From CAVSLM01 sp963728895 (GTDB lineage: Bacteria > Pseudomonadota > Gammaproteobacteria > JBBQDK01), in assembly GCA_963728895.1 (NCBI GenBank), contig CAVSLM010000007.1, forward strand, positions 248,001 to 312,000: 64,000 bases of DNA, in the 5' to 3' direction. The notes under the pieces were generated by a model. That model was not told the DNA's origin. It saw nothing but the letters and a program-made list of their open reading frames with translations, and made no database searches. This document shows, piece by piece, positions 28,845-36,360 of the stretch. A program made the translations under genes and the position numbers. How positions within the stretch are numbered: position 1 is the first letter of the stretch; each line of letters starts with the position of its first letter.

Positions 28845-30011
28845 TCATTCGCCCGACACTCCCTGGATGGGCTGCACACTGTTCCAGGTTTTGCAGCCGG
28901 GACACTGCCAGTGCAGCGACTTGCCCGTGAACCCACAGTTGTCGCAGCGATACACCGGCTTTCCCTCCAGCAGTCTGCGCACCAGCTCGCGCAGGATCAG
29001 CAGGTTCTCGCGCGCCGCGCCTTCGCTGAACGCCAGGTTGAGCTCGATCAGCCGTTCCAGGCCGCGCACCGAAGGGCGCTTGCGCAGCTGGCCGGCCACG
29101 AACTGCGCGGCGGTGCGCTCGCCGTCGCGCTCGCATATCAGATCGGCCAGCGCCAACATGGGCGAGATGCCGCTGCGCCTCGCGAGCACCTCCTGAAGAT
29201 AGTCGACCATGATGCCAGGCTGGCCGAGCTTGCCGTAGCACCTCTGCAGCGGCTCGATGATCTCCGGCAGATAGCGGGCGTCCTGTTCCTCCACGTGCCG
29301 GTAGGCACGCACCGCCGCATGCCAGTTGCCCAGCTGTGCCGCGAACCTGCCGTTGATCAGGCTGGCGCGCACGCACTTCGGATCGATCTGCAAAGCCCGC
29401 GCGGTCATCTGCGCGACGCGCGCGTGATCCCCGCCCTGCAGCGCCTGCTCGGCGAGCTCGCAGTGGTACTGCGCCGCGACGGCGGCCATGGGCTTTCCCG
29501 TCGTCGATTCGAGACGCCGCACGGTGGCGATGGCCTTGTCCCAGTCCTTCTCCTGCTGGTAGAGATCGACCAGGCTGGCAAGCGCGGGTGCCGTGTGGGC
29601 ATCGAGCTCCACCAGCTCCTGGAACAGGCTCTCGGCACGATCCAGCAGTCCCGCGCTCATATAGTCCTCGCCCAGGTTGAGCAGCGCGAGCGCGCGCTGC
29701 TCCTGGTCCAGCGTGCTCCTGGCGATGAGATTCTGGTGGATGCGTATGGCCCGATCCACTTCGCCACGGCGGCGGAACAGGTTGCCCAGGGCGAGGTGGG
29801 TTTCGACGGTTTCACTGTCGACTTCCACCAGCCGGACGAACACTTCGATGGCCTTGTCCGGCTGCTCGTTCAGCAGATAGTTGAGGCCGCGGAAGTAGTC
29901 GGAGCTCCACCCGGTCCGGGGCGCAGCGGCATGGATGTCGCCGCTGTGCCGTCCTGCCAGCCAGCCGGAGACGGCTGCCACCGGCAGCAGCAGCCAGAGG
30001 ATTTCCATCAT
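28845..30011 (-). CDS. lapB: Lipopolysaccharide assembly protein LapB (YciM)
   Basis: 388 residues. One N-terminal membrane anchor (LWLLLPVAAVSGWLAG) is followed by serial tetratricopeptide units (for example AIEVFVRLVEVDSETVETHL, ALGNLFRRRGEVDRAIRI). A C-terminal rubredoxin-like zinc ribbon has CDNCGFTGKSLHWQCPGC. This architecture is specific for LapB/YciM, which controls LpxC turnover by FtsH and so lipid A synthesis at the inner membrane. A second Met at codon 2 is an equally good start. The family's usual partner gene lapA is not found upstream. Downstream pyrF overlaps by four bases. Confidence 0.92.
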   Translation of the reverse strand: MMEILWLLLPVAAVSGWLAGRHSGDIHAAAPRTGWSSDYFRGLNYLLNEQPDKAIEVFVRLVEVDSETVETHLALGNLFRRRGEVDRAIRIHQNLIARSTLDQEQRALALLNLGEDYMSAGLLDRAESLFQELVELDAHTAPALASLVDLYQQEKDWDKAIATVRRLESTTGKPMAAVAAQYHCELAEQALQGGDHARVAQMTARALQIDPKCVRASLINGRFAAQLGNWHAAVRAYRHVEEQDARYLPEIIEPLQRCYGKLGQPGIMVDYLQEVLARRSGISPMLALADLICERDGERTAAQFVAGQLRKRPSVRGLERLIELNLAFSEGAARENLLILRELVRRLLEGKPVYRCDNCGFTGKSLHWQCPGCKTWNSVQPIQGVSGE

Positions 30012-30448
30012 CTCCCTACCGCTCGTCTCATGGACCGCAATGGCGCCCGGTGCAATGCGTCATCGGCACGGTCCGACAGGCTCAGCGCTGCAGGCGCCCG
30101 CTCGCGTTGCGCCCGCGCGCGCCCCGTCCGGAACGTCGGACCGCAACATCGGGCTTCCCGGGTTCCCGGACGGGGGGCGGCATCCGCCCGATTCGGGTGC
30201 CGCTGGCAGAGCAGATCGAGGAGTGGGGCCCCGGTCCCGACCAACCTGGGCGTCCATCGAGCGCCCTGGAGAGGGGCGCATCGGCTCGCCGCCATTCCCC
30301 ACCGGAATCCCGGCGCCGGTGCAGGGTTCGCGTGCCCGGACGCCGCCGGTCGGCGAAAGGGATTGGCCGATCGATAGCGGGTTTGTGATGGCGTGGTGGA
30401 CGCTGCGCGGCGCGAGGTAACTCGCCGCTCTGCCCGCAGCGTGCGGCC
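30012..30448. other. 437-base gap between ihfB and lapB without a gene
   Basis: In most gammaproteobacteria lapA, a small two-helix membrane protein, lies here. Reading all six frames I find only proline/arginine/glycine-rich translations with no hydrophobic segment, so lapA is absent. The sequence is very G+C-rich, with short inverted repeats such as CCCGGGTTCCCGG near 30.16 kb. It must hold the lapB promoter if that gene is not read from ihfB. Confidence 0.6.
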
Positions 30449-30739
30449 CTACTCTTCCTTGGCCGCGTTGACCCGCTCGCGCAGCTCCTTGCCCGGCTTG
30501 AAATGCGGCACGTACTTGCCCGGCAGGGCGACCGAATCACCGGTCTTGGGATTGCGACCCAGACGGGGTGGACGGAAGTGCAGCGAGAAACTACCGAAGC
30601 CGCGAATCTCGATCCGCTCTCCCATCGCCAGCGCATGGCTCATCTGTTCCAAGAGGCTCTTGACTGCCAGCTCCACATCCTTGTCCTTGAGGTGATTTTG
30701 CTTGCGCGCCAGTACTTCGATCAGTTCAGACTTTGTCAT
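30449..30739 (-). CDS. ihfB: Integration host factor subunit beta
   Basis: A 96-residue DNABII protein: MTKSELIEVLARKQNHL, then the core GERIEIRGFGSFSLHFRPPR and the intercalating-arm region GRNPKTGDSVALPGKY with its proline. IHF-beta rather than HU is indicated by the Arg-rich FRPPRLGRNPKTG arm, the C-terminal FKPGKELRERVN, and its fixed position after rpsA. The heterodimer with IhfA bends DNA sharply and affects replication, recombination and transcription. An inverted repeat lies just upstream of the start. Confidence 0.95.
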   Translation of the reverse strand: MTKSELIEVLARKQNHLKDKDVELAVKSLLEQMSHALAMGERIEIRGFGSFSLHFRPPRLGRNPKTGDSVALPGKYVPHFKPGKELRERVNAAKEE

Positions 30740-30747
30740 TCTCTCAG

Positions 30748-30771
30748 CTTCCCAGTCCCCAGAATGGGAAG
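30748..30771 (-). promoter_or_regulatory. Inverted repeat just upstream of ihfB
   Basis: CTTCCCA and TGGGAAG form a 7-bp stem with a 10-base loop, eight bases upstream of the ihfB ATG. There is no following T-run, so it is not a standard terminator of rpsA. It could affect ihfB translation or be chance. Confidence 0.35.
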
Positions 30772-30873
30772 GCCCACGCGCTGCCGCTCGACGCAGACCT
30801 GCCCTAAGGCGTCATTGCGCGCCACGCCGGACGGCGGCGCGTCTCCCTGTCGCCGTAGCGGTTCCGCCGGCCT

Positions 30874-32550
30874 TCAGTCGTCCTTGTGCGCCATCTGCTC
30901 CTTGAGGATGTCGCCCAGCGTGGCGGTACCGGTACCTGCGGTGCGGGTGTAGTCGTGTACCGCCTCGGCCTCCTCGTCGCTCTCCTTGGCCTTGATGGAG
31001 AGCGTGATGGTGCGGTTCTTGCGATCTACACCGACAAACTTCGCCTCCAGCCGCTCGCCTTCCTTGAGTACCGTGCGCACGTCCTCGACGCGGTCACGGG
31101 CGAGCTCGGACGCCCGCAGATGCCCTTCCACGCCGTCGCCCAGGTCGACGATGGCAGCCTTGGCGTCGATCTGCTTGACCACGCCGGTGACGACGCTGCC
31201 CTTGGCGTGCTCGGCGACGAAATTGGAGAACGGGTCCTTGTCGAGCTGCTTGATCCCCAGCGAGATGCGCTCGCGCTCCGGATCGACCGCCAGCACCACG
31301 GCCTCGATCTCGTCGCCCTTTTTGTAATTGCGCACTGCGTCTTCGCCCGGAATGTTCCAGGAGATGTCGGAAAGATGCACCAGTCCGTCGATACCGCCGT
31401 CCAGACCGACGAAAATGCCGAAGTCGGTGATCGACTTGATCTTGCCGACGACCCGGTCACCCTTGTTGTGGCTGGCGGCAAAATCGTCCCAGGGGTTGGG
31501 CTGGCATTGCTTCATGCCCAGTGAGATGCGGCGGCGCTCCTCGTCGATGTCGAGCACCATCACCTCGACCTCGTCACCGAGCTGCACCAGCTTCGAGGGG
31601 TGGACATTCTTGTTGGTCCAGTCCATCTCGGAGACGTGCACCAGCCCCTCGACGCCGTCCTCGATCTCCACGAAGCAGCCGTAGTCGGCGATGTTGGTCA
31701 CGCGCCCGAACAGCCGCGTGCCGACGGGATAGCGCCGCGCCAGGGCTACCCACGGATCGTCACCCAGCTGCTTGATCCCCAGTGACACGCGATTGCGCTC
31801 GCGGTCGAACTTGAGCACCTTGACTTCGATTTCGTCGCCGACGTTGACCACCTCGGAAGGATGCTTGACGCGCTTCCAGGCCATGTCGGTGATGTGCAGC
31901 AGACCGTCGATGCCGCCGAGGTCGACGAATGCGCCGTAGTCGGTCAGATTCTTGACCACGCCGCGGATGACCTGGCCTTCCTGCAGATTCTGCAACAGCG
32001 CCTCGCGCTCCGCGCTGTACTCGGACTCCACTACGGCGCGCCGCGACACCACGACGTTGTTGCGCTTGCGGTCGAGCTTGATGACCTTGAACTCCAGGGG
32101 CTTGCCCTCGAGATAGGTGGTGTCGCGCACGGGACGGACGTCGACCAGGGAGCCCGGCAGGAACGCCCGGATATCGTCGATGTCGACGGTGAACCCGCCC
32201 TTGACCTTGCCACTGATGATGCCGGTCACGGTGCTGCCGGCCTCGAACGCCTTCTCCAGATACCGCCACGCCTGAGCCCGCTTGGCCTTTTCGCGCGACA
32301 GTCGGGTCTCGCCGAAGCCGTCCTCCACGGCATCCAGCGCCACCTCCACTTCGTCGCCCACCTGCACCTCGACCGCGCCCTGTTCGTTGTAGAACTGCTC
32401 GATCGGGATAACGCCCTCGGATTTCAGACCGGCATTGACGATCACCACGTCTGGTCTGATCTCGACCACCTTCCCGGTGACGATGGAACCGGGACGCATC
32501 TGGTTTGCGGTTAGGCTCTGTTCAAAAAGTTCTGCAAAACTTTCGCTCAT
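30874..32550 (-). CDS. rpsA: 30S ribosomal protein S1
   Basis: 558 residues, close to the E. coli length, with six S1 (OB-fold) repeats. The N-terminal two bind the ribosome (start MSESFAELFEQSL, GSIVTGKVVEIRPDVVIV). Four RNA-binding repeats share the G-x-V-K-x-x-x-D-F/Y-G-x-F-V motif, for example GVVKNLTDYGAFVDLGGIDG and GKIKSITDFGIFVGLDGG. S1 unwinds and recruits mRNA to the 30S subunit. The gene follows cmk and precedes ihfB, the conserved order. It is open throughout with no odd features. Confidence 0.97.
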   Translation of the reverse strand: MSESFAELFEQSLTANQMRPGSIVTGKVVEIRPDVVIVNAGLKSEGVIPIEQFYNEQGAVEVQVGDEVEVALDAVEDGFGETRLSREKAKRAQAWRYLEKAFEAGSTVTGIISGKVKGGFTVDIDDIRAFLPGSLVDVRPVRDTTYLEGKPLEFKVIKLDRKRNNVVVSRRAVVESEYSAEREALLQNLQEGQVIRGVVKNLTDYGAFVDLGGIDGLLHITDMAWKRVKHPSEVVNVGDEIEVKVLKFDRERNRVSLGIKQLGDDPWVALARRYPVGTRLFGRVTNIADYGCFVEIEDGVEGLVHVSEMDWTNKNVHPSKLVQLGDEVEVMVLDIDEERRRISLGMKQCQPNPWDDFAASHNKGDRVVGKIKSITDFGIFVGLDGGIDGLVHLSDISWNIPGEDAVRNYKKGDEIEAVVLAVDPERERISLGIKQLDKDPFSNFVAEHAKGSVVTGVVKQIDAKAAIVDLGDGVEGHLRASELARDRVEDVRTVLKEGERLEAKFVGVDRKNRTITLSIKAKESDEEAEAVHDYTRTAGTGTATLGDILKEQMAHKDD

Positions 32551-32669
32551 CGGTTGCTGGGTCCTTGGCGCCTGGCGGGAGCCGCGTTCTTCCGCGGCTG
32601 GATCCCGCGGTCAAGTAAAATGATCGGACACGGACCGGTCCCTCGAATTCCGTACCACCCCGGCGCGCG

Positions 32670-32686
32670 AGGCCGCGACGCGGCCT
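32670..32686 (-). other. Hairpin directly after the cmk stop
   Basis: AGGCCGC-GAC-GCGGCCT can fold into a 7-bp stem immediately behind the cmk stop codon. No T-run follows. It may be a weak attenuator or an RNA stabiliser between cmk and rpsA. Confidence 0.35.
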
Positions 32687-33394
32687 TCACGAGCCTTGTG
32701 CCGGCTGCGGGAGCGTGCCCAACCGCTCGTGCACCATTTCCATCACCCGGCTTGTAACCTCTTCGATGCTCAGCGCGGTGGTGTCCAGTTCCACCGCATC
32801 CGCGGCCGGCTTCAACGGAGCGACGGGCCGCGAGGTATCGCGCGCGTCGCGCTCGGCAATGTCGCGCGAAAGATTTGCAAGATTAGCATCCATTCCTTTC
32901 TCTCTCAACTGTTTATACCGCCTGAGCGCGCGCGCCTCGGCGCTGGCGGTAAGAAACACCTTGAGCGCCGCGTCGGGAAACACCACCGAGCCCATGTCGC
33001 GCCCGTCGGCGACCAGTCCGGGAGGCTTGCGAAAGTCGCGCTGGCGCTCCAGCAGGGCGGCGCGCACCGCCGGCAGCGTGGCCACCAGCGACGCGGCACT
33101 GCCGGCTGCCTCGGTGCGGATTTCGTCGGTAACGTCCTGCCCCTCCAGAACTATCCGTGCCTCTCCCCGGTCATCGGAGACGAATTCGACATCCAGGTCC
33201 TGAGCCACTTGAGCGACCTGCGTCGCGTCCTCGAGCGCCACCCCACGCTGCCCTGCCGCAAGCCCCACCAGACGATAGAGCGCGCCGCTGTCCAACAGGT
33301 GCCAACCCAGCCGGCGTGCGACGCGCAGGCTCACCGCGCCCTTGCCCGTGCCGCTCGGGCCGTCCACGGCAATGACGGTGACTTTCATGATCAT
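32687..33394 (-). CDS. cmk: Cytidylate kinase
   Basis: I start at ATG 33394 (MIMKVTVIAVDGPSGTGKG; ATG 33388 is two codons later). The P-loop GPSGTGKG is followed by RRLGWHLLDSGALYR, the substrate site VADGRDMGSVVFPDA, and the RYKQLREKGMDANL-RDIAERDARD lid with Arg/Asp residues. A 235-residue protein is slightly longer than the E. coli enzyme. It phosphorylates CMP and dCMP with ATP. It is tandem with aroA upstream and rpsA downstream, as in most gammaproteobacteria. Confidence 0.95.
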   Translation of the reverse strand: MIMKVTVIAVDGPSGTGKGAVSLRVARRLGWHLLDSGALYRLVGLAAGQRGVALEDATQVAQVAQDLDVEFVSDDRGEARIVLEGQDVTDEIRTEAAGSAASLVATLPAVRAALLERQRDFRKPPGLVADGRDMGSVVFPDAALKVFLTASAEARALRRYKQLREKGMDANLANLSRDIAERDARDTSRPVAPLKPAADAVELDTTALSIEEVTSRVMEMVHERLGTLPQPAQGS

Positions 33395-33437
33395 TCTTTT
33401 TGATCTGATAGTTACAATAATCTTGGAATCGATTACT

Positions 33438-34769
33438 TTAACTAGCGACCGGCGCGCCAATGGCACGGACGCGCATTCCGGCGGCGCACGCCGTCTCGAC
33501 GAAGCGCGGGAAGGAGGTCGCCACATTGGCGCAGTCAGCAATGCCGATCGGGCCTTGCGCGCGCAGCGCCGCGACCGCGAACGCCATGGCGACGCGGTGG
33601 TCGCCACGGCTGTCGACTTCCCCGCCCCGCAGCTCACCGCCGCGGATGACCATGCCGTCCGGCGTTGGCCGTGCGTCGATGCCGAGCGCGACCAGCCCGT
33701 CGGCCATGACCTGGATGCGATCGCTTTCCTTGACCCGCAGCTCCTCCGCGCCGGTCAGCACGGTCTCTCCCTGCGCACAGGCGGCAGCGATGAACAGCAC
33801 CGGAAATTCGTCGATGGCGAGCGCCACGAGCTCCGGCGGGACCTCAATGCCACGCAGCGCGGCGGCGCGCACCCGCAGGTCGGCCACCGGCTCGCCGCCG
33901 GCCTCGCGCGGGTTGAGCACCTCGATGCTCGCCCCCATGCGACGCAGGATCTCCAGCACACCGGTGCGGGTCGGATTCACCCCCACCGATTCCAGCAGGA
34001 GATCCGAGCCCGGCGCGATGCTCGCCGCCACCAGAAAGAAGGCGGCGGAGGAAATGTCCGCCGGAACCTGGAGCCGGGTGGCGAGCAGCGTCCCGCCCCC
34101 TTGCAGGCAGACGCGCGCGCCGCGGCGCTCCACCCGATAGCCGAATCCCGCCAGCATGCGCTCGGTGTGATCGCGCGTCGGCGCCGGCTCCTCGACACAG
34201 GTCCGGCCACGGGCATAGAGTCCCGCGAGCAGGATGCACGACTTGACCTGCGCGCTCGGCACCGGCATGCGGTAGTCGATTCCGTCCAGCACCTGGCTGC
34301 CGTGGATATGCAGCGGCGCGGTTCCGCTGGCGTTGGTGTCGATGGCGGCCCCCATGCTCCGCAGCGGCTCGGTGACGCGCCGCATGGGCCGGCGCGACAG
34401 CGAGGCATCGCCAGTGAGTATGGTGTCGAAGCGCTGCCCGGCGAGCAGCCCGGCAAGCAGGCGCATGGAGGTGCCGGAGTTGCCGAGATACAGGGGCTCG
34501 CCCGGCGCGCGCAGCCCGTGCAGTCCGACGCCGTGCACGACCACACTGCCGCCGTCGGGCCCTTCGATGTCGACGCCCATGGCGCGAAAGGCCTGCAGTG
34601 TCGCGAGGCTGTCCTCACCCTCGAGAAAACCGCTGATCTGCGTCACTCCCTCGGCCAGCGAGCCGAGCATGACGGAGCGATGCGAAAGCGACTTGTCGCC
34701 CGGGATGCGCAGACTTCCGGAGAGCCGCCCGCCGGGCGCGACCACGAAATGAAGCTTGCCGACGCTCAT
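33438..34769 (-). CDS. aroA: 5-enolpyruvylshikimate-3-phosphate synthase
   Basis: 443 residues from ATG 34769 (MSVGKLHFVVAPGGRLSG). PGDKSLSHRSVML is the phosphate-binding N-terminal motif. LGNSGTSMRLLAGLLAG is the PEP-site motif (GNAGTAxR type, here with Ser in place of Ala, as in class II-like enzymes). RVKESDRIQVMADGL and DHRVAMAFAVAAL complete the active site. It condenses shikimate-3-phosphate and PEP toward chorismate. A longer in-frame start at 35078 would run through tyrA and is rejected. It lies 19 bases after tyrA on the same strand. Confidence 0.95.
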   Translation of the reverse strand: MSVGKLHFVVAPGGRLSGSLRIPGDKSLSHRSVMLGSLAEGVTQISGFLEGEDSLATLQAFRAMGVDIEGPDGGSVVVHGVGLHGLRAPGEPLYLGNSGTSMRLLAGLLAGQRFDTILTGDASLSRRPMRRVTEPLRSMGAAIDTNASGTAPLHIHGSQVLDGIDYRMPVPSAQVKSCILLAGLYARGRTCVEEPAPTRDHTERMLAGFGYRVERRGARVCLQGGGTLLATRLQVPADISSAAFFLVAASIAPGSDLLLESVGVNPTRTGVLEILRRMGASIEVLNPREAGGEPVADLRVRAAALRGIEVPPELVALAIDEFPVLFIAAACAQGETVLTGAEELRVKESDRIQVMADGLVALGIDARPTPDGMVIRGGELRGGEVDSRGDHRVAMAFAVAALRAQGPIGIADCANVATSFPRFVETACAAGMRVRAIGAPVAS

Positions 34770-34788
34770 TCCGCGTTTCACACGGCGT

Positions 34789-35661
34789 TCATGCCGAGAC
34801 ACCCTGTATGAACTCATCGCGCGCGGCCTTGGCATGCTGGAAGATCTCCAGCAGGCGCGCTCCGTCGCCGGCATGCACGGCGGCGGCCAGGCTCTGCAGG
34901 TCGCCGGTGAAGCGTGCCAGTGCCAACAGCAAGGCCTCGCGGTTGGCGAGGCAGATGTCGCGCCACATGAGGGGGTCGCTGGAGGCGATGCGCGTGAAGT
35001 CGCGGAAGCCGCCGGCGGCATACTGAAACAGCTCGGCACCGTCGTCCTCGGCACGCGCCAGGTTGTCCACCAGGGCATAGGCCAGCAAATGCGGCAGGTG
35101 ACTGGTCGCCGCCAGCACCGCGTCGTGGCGTCGCACGTCCATCTCCACCACTTCGGCCCCGGTCAGCTCCCACATGGCACGCACCTGCGCCAGCGCCTGC
35201 GGCTCGGTATCCGGCAATGGCGTGAGAATCACCCGGTGTCCCTCGAAGAGCTCGGCGCAGGAGGACTCGACGCCGCTGCGCTCGGTCCCCGCGATCGGAT
35301 GCCCCGGCACCAGTCGCGGCGGCACCCGTCCGAAGGCGCGCTGCGCCGCCTGCACCACGCTCGCCTTTGCGCTGCCGACGTCGGTCACGATGGTGTGCGG
35401 CGCCAGCGCACCGGCCATCGTGGCGAACACCGCCTCGAAGGCGCCGAGCGGCACGGCCACCACCACCAGATCGGCCTCCTCCACGGCCGCCGCGATCCGC
35501 GTCTGCATGCGGTCGATGACGCCGAGCTCCAACGCGCGTCGCAGGTGCGCCTCGTTGCGCCCCGCTCCCACGACCTCGGAGCACGCTCCGGCGCGCTTGA
35601 GGGCGCGCGCGAGCGATCCCCCTATCAGGCCCACGCCGATGATGCACAACCGGTTCAACAT
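34789..35661 (-). CDS. tyrA: Prephenate dehydrogenase
   Basis: 290 residues starting MLNRLCIIGVGLIGGSLARA with the NAD loop. VVAVPLGAFEAV and IVTDVGSAKASVV follow. LVPGHPIAGTERSGV carries the catalytic His, and DAVLAATSHLPHLLAYAL the second conserved His block. It is a monofunctional TyrA without chorismate mutase or ACT domain, converting prephenate to 4-hydroxyphenylpyruvate for tyrosine. It heads the tyrA-aroA-cmk-rpsA run, cut off from hisC and pheA by an opposite-strand gene. Confidence 0.93.
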   Translation of the reverse strand: MLNRLCIIGVGLIGGSLARALKRAGACSEVVGAGRNEAHLRRALELGVIDRMQTRIAAAVEEADLVVVAVPLGAFEAVFATMAGALAPHTIVTDVGSAKASVVQAAQRAFGRVPPRLVPGHPIAGTERSGVESSCAELFEGHRVILTPLPDTEPQALAQVRAMWELTGAEVVEMDVRRHDAVLAATSHLPHLLAYALVDNLARAEDDGAELFQYAAGGFRDFTRIASSDPLMWRDICLANREALLLALARFTGDLQSLAAAVHAGDGARLLEIFQHAKAARDEFIQGVSA

Positions 35662-35713
35662 GTCGCTCTCACCCCCGGATCGGGCTGCGGGCCGGCAGCC
35701 GCCGGCCGCGCGA

Positions 35714-35722
35714 ACTGTAGCA
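35714..35722 (-). promoter_or_regulatory. Candidate extended -10 promoter of tyrA
   Basis: TGCTACAGT on the minus strand (TGn plus TACAGT) lies about 53 bases before the tyrA ATG. tyrA needs its own promoter because the upstream gene runs in the opposite direction. The -35 match is poor, as allowed for extended -10 sites. Confidence 0.4.
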
Positions 35723-35872
35723 CGGCCCGGCGACCGGCGCAGTCGCGCCAACCTGGCGCGCAGCCCGGACGGCCGCCGCACGTGTAGACTTGGCGCACTC
35801 ATCAGGCAACCGGACGCAGCCATGGGCACCTTCCGTTCTTTCCGTCCACCAGGCGGATGCAACCAGGCACAA

Positions 35873-36358
35873 CGCCCCGATACCCCTGCAGACCCAGAAC
35901 CGGCGCTCCATCTCCGTGCGATCCCGACTCCGGCGGCGCTGCCGCGCCGCAGGATCGCGGTGCATAGCCCCGCTTCCACGAGCGGTACGCCGTGCGGGGA
36001 GGTCAAATGAACACCAGTGGTAGCATCGCCCCCGGCGGCGCGATTCGGAACCGTTCAACATCGGGCATCGAGCAAGCACCTGTGGGAGGGTCGCTCCCGG
36101 CGGCGCGACGGCGGCCCGCAGGACCGCAGTTCTTGTTCTTCGATGTCCATGCAGTCCCGCGCCCCGATCCCCCTGCAGACCCAGAACCAGCGCCCCATCT
36201 CCGGGCGAACCCGACACCGGCGGCGCGATTCGGAACCGTTCAACATCGAGCATCGAGCAAGCACCGGTGGGAGCATCGCTCCCGGCGGCGCGATGGCGGC
36301 TCAAAGGGCCGCGGTTCTTGTTCTTCCATGTCCGTGCGCTCCCGCGCCCCGATCAACT
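35873..36358. repeat. About 185-bp direct repeats with REP-like hairpins
   Basis: Two copies in tandem (36032-36216 and 36217-36358, the second cut short) share long near-identical blocks, such as GGAACCGTTCAACATCG followed by a G-A-G-C-A-A-G-C run. The spacing of 184-185 is the same at several landmarks. A third, partial copy of the 3' part is at 35873-35940. Each tandem copy holds a hairpin of the form GGGAG-n5-CTCCC (36084-36098; 36269-36283, where the stem is GGGAGC/GCTCCC) followed by CGGCGGCGCGA, reminiscent of REP elements. They fill the tyrA/36361 divergent gap (35662-36360). The open frame through them has no coding signature. Confidence 0.7.
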
Positions 36359-36360
36359 CG

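Noticed and set aside
30012..30448. lapA gene
   Set aside because: No frame has the two hydrophobic helices of LapA; translations are Pro/Arg/Gly-rich.
35992..36360. N-terminal extension of the 607-residue protein by about 120 codons
   Set aside because: The extension translates the 185-bp repeats and removes the signal-peptide-like start at 36361.
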